Assembly (NCBI GenBank): GCA_949752735.1
Contig: OX457043.1
Location: 36,481,105 to 36,545,104, forward strand
DNA from: Lumbricus terrestris
Taxonomy: Eukaryota; Annelida; Clitellata; Crassiclitellata; Lumbricidae
Length of the DNA: 64,000 nucleotides
Direction of reading: 5' to 3'
In this document: positions 14,701 through 22,328 of the stretch, one piece after another
How the letters are laid out: each line of letters starts with the position of its first letter
Numbering within the stretch: the first letter of the stretch is position 1
Made by a program: the position numbers and the translations under genes
Notes under the pieces: model-generated
What the model was told of the DNA's origin: nothing
What the model saw: only the letters and a program-made list of their open reading frames with translations
The model's database searches: none

Positions 14701-17700
14701 TTAAATAGATTCTTTAACCTCATGTTAAACAAAACAAACGTTTCATCAGGCGATTTTTTAGCCTCGATAAATTTGGCTCTGTACTCCATAGGAGTCAGTT
14801 TAAATTCCTTGAGAATGTAATCTTTCACACGATCATAATCATCATGATCCTGGTAAGACAGTCGATTTAACACTGCCCGGGCCTTATACGACATCAGTGG
14901 TAACAGTAATTTTACCCAAAACTCTTTGTCAACTTTAAAACTTTGAAATGCATTTTCAACAGTCTCGAAATACAAAGGGATCTCTGCCAAATCCACCGGC
15001 ATTTTCGGTAGTACATGTTTCATGGCATCACCTAATTTTTTCATTTTGACAACAGGCGACTCCTCCTCTTCCTCTTTTCTTTTCAATCTTTCCTCATCAC
15101 GTTCCCTCCATTTTGATCTTTCTGCCGCAATCTGTTCTTCCTGCTTCTTCCAGACCTTCTCCATATTCTCCATATGCAATTGTAATTGCCGTTTCTGAAA
15201 AGCCATTTCCTCTTTTCTCATCTCCATTTCCTCTCTTCTTAATGCCATTTCTCTCAGAGCCATTTCTTCTCTTCTCTCTTCTCTCCTCAGAGTCATCTCT
15301 TCCATTCTCAATCTCTCTTCTCTGCCGGTACTCATTCTTCTTGGTCTATACTCTTCCTCTTCTGATATTCTGCTCTCTTCTCCCAATTCAACATATGCGC
15401 CTACCTGTACTTCTCCTTCTTCTGCAATCCATGCCTTGGCCAATTCATCACAGAGTGCCTCTCGATCAAGCAAAAACAACTCATCTTGCGACTTCCCATA
15501 CTCTCTCAACACTTGTCTCACCCTCTCGGTAGACATACTCTTCATTTCTGCACGTCTTTCACTCGTAAGACTTTCCATCTTGTTATGCAAATCAAGCACA
15601 AAAGAACCACACAAAGAAAATCACCACACAAAGAAACTCACTACGCAATCAAAATCACCACACATAGAAACTCACTACGCAATCAAAATCACCAACAAAC
15701 AAAAATCACACCCAAAAGTGTTCACAACTTCACACGTGTACAAGAAAATTAACTTATCTTCTATAACAAAGTTCTTTTCTTCCGCCGTCGTCTTCTCCCA
15801 AACCACCAACAGGTTGAGTTGACTTCGGTTGCTTCACCGTCTGCTTCAGATCGTCACGTCACCTTCGCAGATCGTTGCCGTCACCTTCGCAGATCGTCAC
15901 CTTCGCAGATCGTCACAGATCGTCACCGTCACTTTCACAGGTCGATCGTCACTTTCACAGATCGTCACCGTCAACCAGTTGAACGGCTTATTCCTCGTCC
16001 TCTCGCGACCGGAATTAAATTGCTCCACACAGACACCGTCCGATGTAGACACTGTCTGCACTGTAGCCTTGAAGACTGATCAGCTTTGCTTCGACTGATT
16101 TCCTCCAAATAGCATCGGCGTCAGACAGAAGGCAACGAATGCAACTCAGACCTATTTAGGATCAGCCCTTGCTGCACTCATTAACCAACTGTCAACCGAA
16201 AATAATCGTAAATCGTCTCACGTATACGATTCAGACAAAATAACAACTTGCTGCTAGTTATCTGTCTCTCCAAAACTCCAACAGTCTCTTCAGTTCAGTT
16301 TGCGTGGCCAGGGATCATTCGCATCCCACCGCTGCCACCAAATGTCAGCCTCTCTGCCCTACGTTGGCCACAGGCCACGAGTTGACTCCACACAGATTCA
16401 AGTTCAACTACTTTATTATCAATATACACAGCTTTATATACCAAGTAACTCCTCCTACAATGCTATACTGTCCAATTAGAGCACAGTGTGTCCTGTCATA
16501 GTTCAAGATTGACAGTTCATAATAGTTCATGATAAATTTTAAATAAATATAATTATATATATATACATATCTCTATATATATCTGTGCCTACCTATGACA
16601 TATACATTTCTACCATCAGGTTCTGAGCAGGACTTTGGGTGCAGTCTTGGGCATCTTCATGGTGGTCCAAAAAGCTGTCCGATAAGTTGTCCAAATCATC
16701 TAATTCTCATAAATTTGATTCATCAAAAATAATCTTCAGCTAAAACTATTTTAGAAACTGTTTTAGAATGACATCAGCCTAGCGCATACAAAAGAATCTG
16801 ACATTTTCAGTGACCACAAACATATTATTCCGCAACTAAATACTCAACACTACAAATAGAATGGTAAACATAGAAACCATGGACATTGGACAATCTAAAT
16901 AGTACATCAATATTGCAAAGTAATTAAAAAGCGAGTCAATATGGGACAAACTGTAGGGCAGGCTTAGGACTACGATCGGTGAGTATACTCGGGGTAGAAA
17001 GCAAATGAACGGTCACAGGTGATCATAATTGATGCTTGGCAGGTATACGCACGGCAAACAGGTAAGAGGTTAAAGCTTTGAAAGTATAAATTCCATCACT
17101 ATAAAATATTAGATATCTAGATTACTTCACCTGGACAAGTTTGTGGAGAAATTGGAAGACAAGAGCAATGTTAGCATTCTTTCGAGTAACAGATACAACT
17201 GTTTACGGAATGTAAAGAAAACAACACAGCTTAACTTTTTATGAAACTCTCTAACACTGGCCTTGAGCAGAACCTCCTGGTCCACACATTAGTATAAGCT
17301 ACAATATCACATTAATTAATTATGTGCAATGATTTTATATGCACTTACAGATTAGCTCACTTTTAAAATTAACTATATTCTAATACATACAAAATTACAA
17401 TGTTAAAACTCATTGCACTACCATACGATCTTGTTCTAAGGCTGAATCAAATTGGAATCCACGTCCAAGATCTGTGCCAAATTATATGCACATACGCAAC
17501 ACAATTTCTTGAATGCATGAAGCAGTTAAACAGAAATGGCAAACCTCTTTACAAGCAATTACTCACATCGATCATAGTTAAATTGATCACAAATGTGCCA
17601 ACATCGGGTCAGAATATTAAGAACTTTATGTCGAAAAATCATCTACTTCATTTCTAGATGCACTCTGAATGGCAACATCTTCTTTAGGAGGGTAGTTTCT

Positions 17701-20073
17701 TTAGTTGGCAATGCATAACACAATCATTTGAGGAACATAAAGAAAGCTTCCACATGTCTGTGGTACAATGAAGGAACTGAAAAGAACCTCCCTGCTTGGT
17801 TGTCATAATAACAATTTAGCCTAAACCCATCATAGGTCTAATTGAAGTATTCTTAAATTAAATGAAAGGCAAAATGAGACTCTTGAAGAAACATAGTTGT
17901 AAGGCTTTAGTCAAATAACTAATGAGTGCGTGAAGGCACTTGCATCACAAATCGGTGTTTAATGCTTAAGGCGACAATCAGACTAACAGAAGAGAGACTA
18001 TTATAAATGAAGGATACTGTAGAGATTGTTGTATTTGATGAACGCAAACGTGACGTCACCATGTTGGATGATTGGAGTCATGTTGCCTTCTTCTTCTCGC
18101 TCCATGGCAAGGGGCATGAATTTATCTATCACTGATGAATCTGCGTCACCACGATAGTTACGTGAGATAAGGATCTACATCACAAAACAAAATCAATTGA
18201 CATCTTCCAATATCACTACCACATAATAACAATCTCAAGATGCTGTCAAAAATTTCTCATTCAATTTAATTTTCAATGCAGAAGCGACGTACGTGTTGCG
18301 TAAAAATGGTGTCGGTGTGTCGTGAAGAATTGATGCGTCGCGAATTCTTGCAGCATAGCCTATATCCATGGTCGGAGTTTATCAGGGGCTAGGGGGGCTA
18401 AGCCCCCAAGAGTCCCAGATTCATGTTTTTACCGTGTAAATGGTATCTTTTTCTGCCTTAGCCCCCCTCCAATAAGAACTTTGAACCAAATATCTCAATA
18501 AACTCATTATATTGTATTTGTATTGTATTTACCACTTAAATAGTAGATCGTCTTGAAATTAGCTCGGGTTGTGCTGCATGTCCCACTGCGATCAAGTTCT
18601 TCAGTCTTACCTCATCAGCTGCACTGGCTTCCTGTTGAGTCCAGGATAAAATTTAAATTGACCTGTTTAACCTACAAATCCCTCTCCACCGGAACACCTT
18701 CCTACCTTCAGTCACTGCTTACACCTTACATTCCTTCTCGTTGTCTGAGATCATCAAGCATGGGTCTTTTAGCTGAGCTTCGATGCAGAACTGTTATGGG
18801 TTCGAGTGCATTCCATACCTCTGCTCCCAAGAAATGGAATCTCTCTTCATTGCTCAAATTCACTCTCTACCTTTAAAAAAACGGCTCAAAACTCACTATT
18901 TCTCCTTGGCTTTTAAGTACTTGACTATCTAGCTGCATCTTCCTCTGGTGACTATCTGCGAATCAGATTCACATTTTGGTGTGACCTTGCACGTGTATGA
19001 AATTTATGTAATAATAAGAATAATAATTATTATTATTAGACGTGTCTCGATGCTGGCATCTTCAGCTTACTTGGCATCAGCCGCATCGACCAAGTCACTC
19101 GTGAGTACGATTGTGTGCAAGGAGGAGTGGGATGATGTCCATATCGACGATTTGCTTGAGGTCCGCAAGAACACCCAACCGAGCAGTGCAGAGCCCTTTT
19201 GGAGCAGGCAGAGCGTGTGGGATAGACCACTGATTGAGGTAGACAGGTCAGCGGTATGGGCCGCCTACAGCGATCCGGTCAACATGGCCAGGCTATTCGC
19301 GGTGACCTCCCCTCATGCGGGGGACTGGCTATCAACTATTCCTGTGACTGCCTGTGGCTTGGACCGAAGCAATGAGGCAATCCGGGTGGCCGTTGGACTG
19401 CGTCTGGGTTTGGATTTATGTACACCGCACCAGTGTCAGTGCGGAGATACCGCCGACTCAAGAGGACACCACAGGTTGGTCTGCAAACGTTCTTCTGGAA
19501 GATCTGCCCGACACTTTGCGGTCAACGACTTGGTGTGGAGAGCACTCTCGAAGGCTGACATCCCCAGTTCTAAAGAGCCTCCAGACCTGATTAGAATGGA
19601 CGGCAAAAGACCTGACGGTGCCACTCTCGTCCCATGGGCCAGAGGTAAATATATTGCCTGGGACTACACAGCCATCCACACATGTGCTGTCTCCTACTTA
19701 CATTTGTCATCAACGGTTTCTGGAGGTGCTGCTGAACATGCGGCGGATCGAAAGTGCAGCAAGTACTCGACGCTTCCTGTCTCCCATGAGCTTGTGCCTA
19801 TTGCAATCGAATCGTTAGGCCCCATCAATTGCGCGGGTCGCGAATTTTTATTGGAGTTGGGCCGCCGTTGTGCCGCTGTTTCCGGCGATCCTAGGGAAAC
19901 TGTCTATCTCTTTCAGAGACTTTCTATCTGCACGCAACGATTTAATGCTGTTGCTTTTAGAGGTTCTTTTGCACCATTCACCGGGGACGAGTACAATGCA
20001 CTTTATGCTTGAACACTTTTCTGATTTTAGTATGGTTTTTAATCTTGATTGGTCTTTCAATAAATGATTGTGT

Positions 20074-20118
<45 letters not shown>

Positions 20119-21086
20119 CTTGAAAATATGTCCGATTTTCAAAGGGTACAGTTTGGGGGTAGCTTTCAGTACTTAGGAATTGACAGAGGAGGTAAATTGG
20201 GAAAAGAATGTTGTTTACCTTATGTTTATATGCCAACTATTTACTAGTTATGACAAATGTAATTTTTTTATATTCCGTCACTTTTGCAAAAACATGCGGT
20301 CATGAGGAGGAGGTGAAAAACTTTCTGTGGTCAATATAGAATCAAGATTACAGAAAGGCGTCTACTAAGCTTAATGAAAATGCTCAACCTGGACTAATTA
20401 AAAACAGACTGAATAAAGAAGTATGACTGAAATTATTTTTAAATAAGAACTGTAGTGAGAACTGAAATCATTTAAAAAATTATAATTAGAATTTTATATA
20501 ACCGAAATTTTCTTAAGAACTGTAGCTTAAATTAGAACTGAAATAGACAAAGAACAGAAATTATTTCCTGAAATGAAATATCACTGTATTGAACTTATGA
20601 TAGCTCCAGGGACCCACAGAAGAATGTAAGAATGCAAGGTTATGGGCCTTACAGGACCACACATGGGCCAATGAAAAGTTTGCTAAGCTACTGCTGAAGC
20701 TGATATGTCAGTGATGTCTTCATTGCAATGAAGACAGTCAATTCTTTAGTCAGCTGCTTTCCATTTTCATTCATCTTAAATGCAAAATGAAAGAATAAAT
20801 TTCACTGAAATGCTTCACATTATCATTGTTTACCATGTTGCTTACTCCTTAGTCCTTAAATGGGGCGCTTGACATCATGAAATATTAAGTAAAACAATCT
20901 ATTCGATCAAGCTGAAATTACCGGTAATCAATTAAAATCAATTCATCAATTAATCGATTACTTAATCATTCAAATCTGCAGCTCCATTAAGAATACATGT
21001 AGATTATATAATAATAATAAACTTTAAAAATTGCAAAGCTTCACCTTTCCTTTCAAGTCAAGAATGTAGACTATTGAAGATGACAT
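2621..21086 (-). CDS. AP1M1: AP-1 complex subunit mu-1 (11 exons)
   Basis: This is the medium chain of the AP-1 clathrin adaptor, which sorts cargo bearing YxxPhi signals between trans-Golgi network and endosomes. Coding exons on the minus strand in order: 21086-21045, 18174-18018, 17198-17131, 11108-10978, 9249-9105, 8003-7877, 7493-7351, 7021-6950, 5239-5081, 3605-3480, 2719-2621. They sum to 1,269 nt, 422 residues plus stop; the human protein is 423. Residues 1 to about 140 are the longin-like domain and about 165-422 the mu-homology domain. The YxxPhi pocket residues are present: F171 and D173 (FLD), W407 and R409 (WVR). Every exon junction preserves frame. Intron 7 has a GC donor. I see no break, so it should be functional. 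The symbol follows the vertebrate orthologue; invertebrates usually have one mu-1 gene. Confidence 0.96.
3480..3605 (-). CDS. AP1M1: AP1M exon 10
   Basis: Encodes residues 349-390, with [16 protein letters not shown] and [13 protein letters not shown]. Acceptor TAG, donor GTAACT, phase 0. Confidence 0.96.
3606..5080 (-). other. AP1M intron 9, no element recognised
   Basis: About 1.5 kb between exons 9 and 10. Several frames of 60-115 codons occur on both strands between about 3.9 and 4.7 kb, but they overlap each other and match no family I recognise. I see no terminal repeats or target duplication. Confidence 0.4.
5081..5239 (-). CDS. AP1M1: AP1M exon 9
   Basis: Encodes residues 296-348, with [16 protein letters not shown] and WTIKSFP. 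Acceptor CAG, donor GTGAGG, phase 0. The middle ([14 protein letters not shown]) departs most from the vertebrate protein. Confidence 0.95.
6230..6505 (+). mobile_element. L2-like LINE 3' end in AP1M intron 8
   Basis: The plus frame gives [19 protein letters not shown] followed by [12 protein letters not shown], the usual C-terminus of an L2/CR1-type reverse transcriptase ORF, ending GSASE-stop. The stop lies within a hairpin (GCGCCTCTGAG ... GGGGCGC). The copy ends in a (GAAT)n tail. It is strongly 5'-truncated and antisense to the host gene. Confidence 0.8.
6950..7021 (-). CDS. AP1M1: AP1M exon 8
   Basis: Encodes residues 272-295, with [20 protein letters not shown], a strongly conserved mu-homology segment. 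Acceptor TAG, donor GTGCAA, phase 0 at both ends. Confidence 0.95.
7250..7349. repeat. 16-bp minisatellite next to intron 7 donor
   Basis: About six tandem units of approximately TTTAATAGGAATGGTA with small variations. On the transcribed strand the array begins almost immediately after the GCGAGT donor of AP1M intron 7, and its edge shares the bases GTACCATTCC with the donor flank. Confidence 0.85.
7351..7493 (-). CDS. AP1M1: AP1M exon 7 (GC donor)
   Basis: Encodes residues 225-271, from [20 protein letters not shown] to SYRLNTH. Acceptor TAG. The exon must end at CAT to join GTG-AAA-CCT of exon 8, so the donor is GCGAGT, not GT. Using the GT four bases further would shift frame. A 16-bp minisatellite starts within about 10 nt of the donor. 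Confidence 0.95.
7877..8003 (-). CDS. AP1M1: AP1M exon 6
   Basis: Encodes residues 182-223 plus one base, with [20 protein letters not shown] and [15 protein letters not shown]. Acceptor CAG, donor GTGAGT. The split codon is Arg224. Confidence 0.96.
8071..8245 (+). mobile_element. tRNA-derived SINE (family A) in intron 5
   Basis: The head has a Pol III A-box-like TGGTGTAGCGGTAT and, about 45 nt later, the B box GGTTCAAATCT, followed by CTCAAGCCACTG. A body of about 100 nt follows. Related copies lie at 30,538-30,665 (minus) and 44,520-44,735 (plus). A (TCG/TCA)n tract to about 8,305 follows. Confidence 0.75.
9105..9249 (-). CDS. AP1M1: AP1M exon 5
   Basis: Covers the linker (residues 134 to about 155) and the start of the mu-homology domain, with [19 protein letters not shown]171 and D173 form part of the tyrosine-signal pocket. 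Acceptor CAG, donor GTACGT, phase 0. Confidence 0.96.
9294..10548 (-). mobile_element. hAT element with 8-bp target duplication
   Basis: The ends are inverted repeats beginning CAGGGGTTCTCAACC at the left; the right end reads GGTTGAGAACCCCTG. They are flanked by GCTTATAC on both sides, an exact 8-bp duplication as expected for hAT. Subterminal GCGACACACC-type motifs repeat near both ends. The body (1,255 bp) keeps only a broken transposase C-terminus, so it is non-autonomous. It lies in AP1M intron 4. Confidence 0.92.
9655..10084 (-). pseudogene. hAT transposase C-terminal remnant
   Basis: The minus frame contains [14 protein letters not shown] and [15 protein letters not shown], resembling the C-terminal hAT dimerisation region of ZBED5/SCAND3-type transposases. 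A stop follows, and the continuation [11 protein letters not shown] appears in a shifted position. The catalytic core and BED finger are absent. It is a decayed fragment inside the hAT copy. Confidence 0.7.
10978..11108 (-). CDS. AP1M1: AP1M exon 4
   Basis: Encodes residues 90-132 plus two bases: [20 protein letters not shown] and the following [15 protein letters not shown], near-invariant in mu chains. Acceptor CAG, donor GTGAGT. The split codon is Glu133. Confidence 0.96.
11336..11595 (-). repeat. 3' LTR of the Gmr1-like element
   Basis: 260 bp, the same sequence as the partner LTR plus one TA unit. It is preceded by the duplication TATAC at 11331-11335. It should supply a poly(A) site in the same sense as the host AP1M transcript. 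Confidence 0.95.
11606..11620 (-). other. Polypurine tract
   Basis: The minus strand reads AAAAAAAAGGGGA shortly upstream of the 3' LTR, the position expected for the plus-strand primer. A short AT-rich spacer separates it from the LTR. Confidence 0.7.
11752..12150 (-). pseudogene. RNase H domain fragment of the LTR element
   Basis: The minus frame contains [15 protein letters not shown], then [31 protein letters not shown] and [10 protein letters not shown], the Ty3/gypsy RNase H motifs with Asp, Glu and Asp visible. It ends [12 protein letters not shown], a usual RNase H end. It has no start or upstream palm domain and is separated from the main frame by about 110 nt with stops. It is the remnant left by the reverse-transcriptase deletion. 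Confidence 0.85.
12267..15578 (-). CDS. Gag-protease-integrase polyprotein (internally deleted)
   Basis: 1,103 codons; the ATG at 15578 gives MESLTSERR. Residues about 60-190 form a charged coiled coil. About 200-370 is the capsid, whose second half resembles the SCAN fold. A CCHC knuckle ([14 protein letters not shown]) lies near 418, and a retropepsin-like LVDSATE (DSA rather than DSG) near 538. The integrase HHCC finger is near 824-868 and the core near 890-985. The core jumps from ALLL to [12 protein letters not shown], losing the segment that normally holds the second catalytic Asp. A reverse-transcriptase leader ([16 protein letters not shown]) comes near the C-terminus before the frame stops. 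Gag could be functional; integrase should not be. Confidence 0.88.
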   Translation of the reverse strand: MESLTSERRAEMKSMSTERVRQVLREYGKSQDELFLLDREALCDELAKAWIAEEGEVQVGAYVELGEESRISEEEEYRPRRMSTGREERLRMEEMTLRREERREEMALREMALRREEMEMRKEEMAFQKRQLQLHMENMEKVWKKQEEQIAAERSKWRERDEERLKRKEEEEESPVVKMKKLGDAMKHVLPKMPVDLAEIPLYFETVENAFQSFKVDKEFWVKLLLPLMSYKARAVLNRLSYQDHDDYDRVKDYILKEFKLTPMEYRAKFIEAKKSPDETFVLFNMRLKNLFNYYLRSRDVKQSFEKLFDLMVADRLKESLAPGPLQFVLMKEGTDCLKADAIADLADLHVNNKIGYLGPSKPFYNQSKTPENNSYQSRPKEQGNREWKERGFVKEKVFSSKYVRPEVKQGFTEKNERKCWHCGDRSHTIKNCWKKPQTEVSARACALDEMEMPRIEVINRPDSDCEEVRDIETEPKVAMKCILEKEDKIEQEASRIKGEKGVNCCQNNVVLKKATLQHVDIELKVNDSQKVKVKALVDSATEIPVVSKEVIKGLPVEEMGEVRLQCATGKPVLAKLVKLELRLTNDHTDDGSKLLNIGSYMPCVCAVVENMSGREMFLLHPELIAELKLLPQIEVGLPDAQMQNLNMLTRAQTWKLKQTGSKGVSQDTDDADEATTEEMNLENLFSNLETGNKEAEEVNVLTPEQMRKEVNLVEEPNNLDKTEMTDLHLDNLFDLEKQESQADNLASPQQPNQLSAQHQLQQTLGLSNSMVFANQQQSDESLAKAGNSEFCLCNGLLYKRAKITGQVVFQLTVPQQRRQKIKELAHESVFGGHFAEDKTRERISLSFVWPGIKNEIKEWCTSCHECQLKARKVVLDRVPITAIARDQLAFRTFQTDRPITGPIEPTSSQELCYCLCIVDICTRWPTVFLLKCLTATAVCIALLLGCSPRFNTPGHPPSLGIVERCSQSLKKMIHDVNQKNTRKWHILIPYIVWDLCEMPIEIEVQSKLLAAITGCNALLKLLTDIAQQTHLVNVLNIYTECFSDKSDFCTVVEHEVNLRPACVPKEWSACRTPLYQPEVEREISEVINMDIMNQSKMFDDMG
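15600..16322 (-). other. Leader of the LTR element with tandem repeats
   Basis: Untranslated leader between the primer site and the Gag ATG. It holds two tandem arrays: units of about 35 bp around AAACTCACTACGCAATC (15,610-15,700) and short units around TTCGCAGATCGTCAC (15,840-15,970). Small plus-strand frames are antisense to the element and not supported. Confidence 0.7.
16323..16340 (-). other. Primer binding site, tRNA-Leu type
   Basis: Two bases inside the 5' LTR the minus strand reads TGGTGGCAGCGGTGGGAT, the complement of the 3' end of animal tRNA-Leu (AAG type), including CCA. The match runs over 18 nt. The tRNA assignment is from memory of its acceptor stem. Confidence 0.85.
16343..16600 (-). 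repeat. 5' LTR of the Gmr1-like element
   Basis: 258 bp, beginning TGTCAGCC and ending TATGACA on the plus strand, so TG...CA ends are preserved. It is followed by the target duplication TATAC at 16601-16605. It matches the other LTR except for one fewer TA unit in an internal (TA)n tract. As the upstream LTR for minus-strand transcription it should carry the promoter. Confidence 0.95.
17131..17198 (-). CDS. AP1M1: AP1M exon 3
   Basis: Encodes residues 68-89, containing VTRKNAN and FLHKLVQ, the conserved helix and strand of the longin-like domain. Acceptor CAG, donor GTGAAG, phase 0 at its end. The next intron carries the whole LTR retrotransposon. Confidence 0.93.
17199..18017 (-). other. 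AP1M intron 2, no element recognised
   Basis: About 0.8 kb of AT-rich sequence. One 85-codon plus frame occurs but has no family motif. No terminal repeats or microsatellites are visible. Confidence 0.4.
18018..18174 (-). CDS. AP1M1: AP1M exon 2
   Basis: Encodes residues 15-66 plus one base, including ISRNYRGD and the FIKYNNLY stretch of the longin-like domain. The acceptor is TAG and the donor GTATCC. The leftover A joins TT of exon 3 to give Ile67. Confidence 0.93.
18370..18480. repeat. Degraded hAT-type MITE fragment
   Basis: Contains GGGGGGCTAAGCCCCC and a second TTAGCCCCCC, the palindromic core seen in the MITE family at 26,666 and 41,482. Clear termini and a target duplication are missing. 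Confidence 0.45.
18540..18920 (+). pseudogene. L2/CR1-like LINE ORF2 C-terminus
   Basis: The plus frame reads [20 protein letters not shown], then [17 protein letters not shown] and [13 protein letters not shown], the standard end of L2/CR1 reverse-transcriptase ORFs. The frame breaks near 18,875 and continues shifted as FKKTAQN-type residues. It is 5'-truncated, inside AP1M intron 1, antisense to the host. Confidence 0.8.
19037..20120 (+). mobile_element. Retroelement 3' end with endonuclease-like C-terminus
   Basis: A 5'-truncated retroelement with an open frame to the stop at 20,012. It has [11 protein letters not shown] near its start, [12 protein letters not shown], a CxC...H(x4)C cluster ([17 protein letters not shown], 19,435-19,485), [13 protein letters not shown], then KRPDG and about 15 residues later AWD. 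The latter looks like a PD-(D/E)xK nuclease core, as in R2-like restriction-type endonucleases. I recognise this C-terminus from uncharacterised retroelement proteins of marine invertebrates but cannot name the clade. The 3' end is a (TAA)n tail of about 40 nt. Confidence 0.65.
20121..21044 (-). other. Rest of AP1M intron 1, nothing recognised
   Basis: AT-rich sequence between the retroelement tail and exon 1. No coding signal, terminal repeat or RNA is visible. Confidence 0.35.
21045..21086 (-). CDS. AP1M1: AP1M exon 1 (start codon)
   Basis: Encodes residues 1-14, [14 protein letters not shown], the conserved first strand of the longin-like domain. The ATG is followed by the family-typical start and the exon ends at AAG before a GTGAAG donor. 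Phase 0 fits exon 2. It lies about 2.9 kb upstream of exon 2 and was found by its match to the family N-terminus. Confidence 0.9.
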
Positions 21087-21199
21087 TTTCTGATGCTACA
21101 GAAAAGCAAAGATCAAATCTGAAACAAATGGCACATACACATCATCAGAACCTGGGCAAATTAGGAACACAATATTTCCATCGTCAGTTTTTTGTCATT

Positions 21200-21325
21200 C
21201 CCCTCTTCTTCTTCTTCTTCTTCCTTCCTTCCTCTCTCTTCCTCTTCATCTTCTTCTTCCTCTTCATCTTCCTTCCTCCCTCTTCCTCTTCCTCCCTCTT
21301 CCTCTTCCTCCCTCTTCTTCTTTAG
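21200..21325. repeat. (CTT/CCT)n pyrimidine tract upstream of AP1M
   Basis: Interrupted TTC/CCTC repeats of about 125 bp, 115-240 bp upstream of the AP1M ATG. On the sense strand of the gene it is a GAA/GAG-rich purine tract, so it may lie in the 5' UTR or promoter. Confidence 0.8.
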
Positions 21326-21336
21326 GCAGATCATCA

Positions 21337-21534
21337 AAGATTCCAATGACACCATTCTTGTCTATTCTGTGCTTTTTCCTTGATTTTTTTATATCCTCGT
21401 CCCTTTTCTCTGTCCATCAACCAGTCTAACATCATCTTTCTTGGTCTTCCTGGTGGTTTCTTTCCTCCATACTTCCTCGAGAATGGTCCTCTCCCATCAA
21501 CATGTGCCCCAGTCAGTTCATCTGCCTCTTCCAT
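21337..21534 (-). pseudogene. Non-LTR retroelement C-terminal fragment
   Basis: The minus frame reads PPGRPRKMMLDWLMDREK then KIKEKAQNRQEWCHWNL-stop. The pattern GRPRK...W...A..R.EW is the end of many RTE/L1-type ORF2 proteins. The related C-terminus at 50.9-51.2 kb has the same layout. No other domain remains. Confidence 0.65.
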
Positions 21535-21629
21535 ATTGTATCAATCAGCGATCTTTCTTCTGCGACCCCATGATAATGTTTTCAAAGTTGTGGCAACCCC
21601 AACAAATAAAATTGATTGAGTCACATAGT

Positions 21630-22065
21630 TGTAAAAAACTTTTTTTACGTTTTTTATTCTCTCCCAAAAAACGTCGTTTTTTATTTTTCCCATAGTTTTT
21701 TATCGTTTTTTATTTTTTCTTTAACTTTATTTATACATTTACTTTCTGTTATTATTTTCCTTAATTTTAATTTTTTCTGATATTCCTTATGTTTTCCGCC
21801 AACTCTCAAGGATTCAGCTAACTAAAGTCATTATTTCATCGGTTAACATCATCATTTAAGAGATAGCCTGCGTGTAGTAGGTTCCTAATCAATGTTTTCA
21901 AGCTTAAAATGCGATTTTAGATGTAGCAAAGTCAAATTATTTACCGTTTCCGTTTTTTATCGTTTTTTTGTCGTTTTTTATTTTTTAGAAAAAAACGACA
22001 TTTTTTACCGTTTTTTATTCCGTTTCCATCGTTTTTTACATCTATGGAAACAAATATGCAACTCC
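21630..22065. repeat. Cluster of CGTTTTTTAT motifs
   Basis: About a dozen copies of CGTTTTTTAT or close variants scattered over 430 bp on the plus strand, with one inverted stretch (AAAAAACGACATTTTTTACCG). They are irregularly spaced. It could be a decayed AT-rich MITE; no target duplication is visible. Confidence 0.5.
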
Positions 22066-22084
22066 ACATCCATGGATCAATCTC

Positions 22085-22328
22085 TGATCCCCACGGAGAG
22101 GATTTTCATTATCATCCGCCAAAATTTCTGACGACTTTTTTTAGTCATCCGGATCCAGTCGAAATCTCATGAAAATTTCCCACTTCCATCCGCCAAAATT
22201 TCTAACGACCTTTTTTTATTTTTTTATTTTTTAAGTCATCCGGTTGAAAACTTCAGTTTTACATGGCAAAAAAATGGATGGTCTTTTTTAGGGGGACTTA
22301 GCCCCCTAGCCCCCCTGTCGCTGCCACT
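22085..22328 (-). mobile_element. hAT-type MITE, degraded copy
   Basis: Ends in GGGGGACTTAGCCCCC followed by a tail ending GCTGCCACTG, the complement of the left end of the MITE copies at 26,666 and 41,482. The internal motif CCGCCAAAATTTCTGACGAC occurs twice, suggesting an internal duplication. The other end is not clear. Confidence 0.55.

Larger units (their letters stand above)
11331..16605 (-). mobile_element. Gmr1-like Ty3/gypsy LTR retrotransposon
   Basis: The element is bounded by direct LTRs (11336-11595 and 16343-16600) and the 5-bp duplication TATAC. It is transcribed on the minus strand, the same sense as AP1M, within intron 3. The order along the coding strand is Gag with zinc knuckle, protease, integrase, reverse-transcriptase leader, RNase H. 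Integrase ahead of reverse transcriptase is the diagnostic order of Gmr1-like elements. Internal deletions remove part of integrase and nearly all of reverse transcriptase, so it should depend on an autonomous relative. The LTRs differ only by the length of a TA tract, which indicates a recent insertion. Confidence 0.93.

Noticed and set aside
12267..15578. Domesticated Gag or SCAN-type host gene
   Set aside because: The frame is enclosed by matching LTRs with target duplication, primer site and purine tract, so it is an ordinary recent element rather than a host gene.
13970..15822. Plus-strand frames inside the LTR element
   Set aside because: Antisense shadows of the Gag-integrase ORF and its repeat-rich leader, without family motifs.
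18948..19036. N-terminal extension of the retroelement frame at 19.0 kb
   Set aside because: The first about 30 codons derive from LINE-flank and ATT repeat sequence; the protein-like part begins near 19,037.
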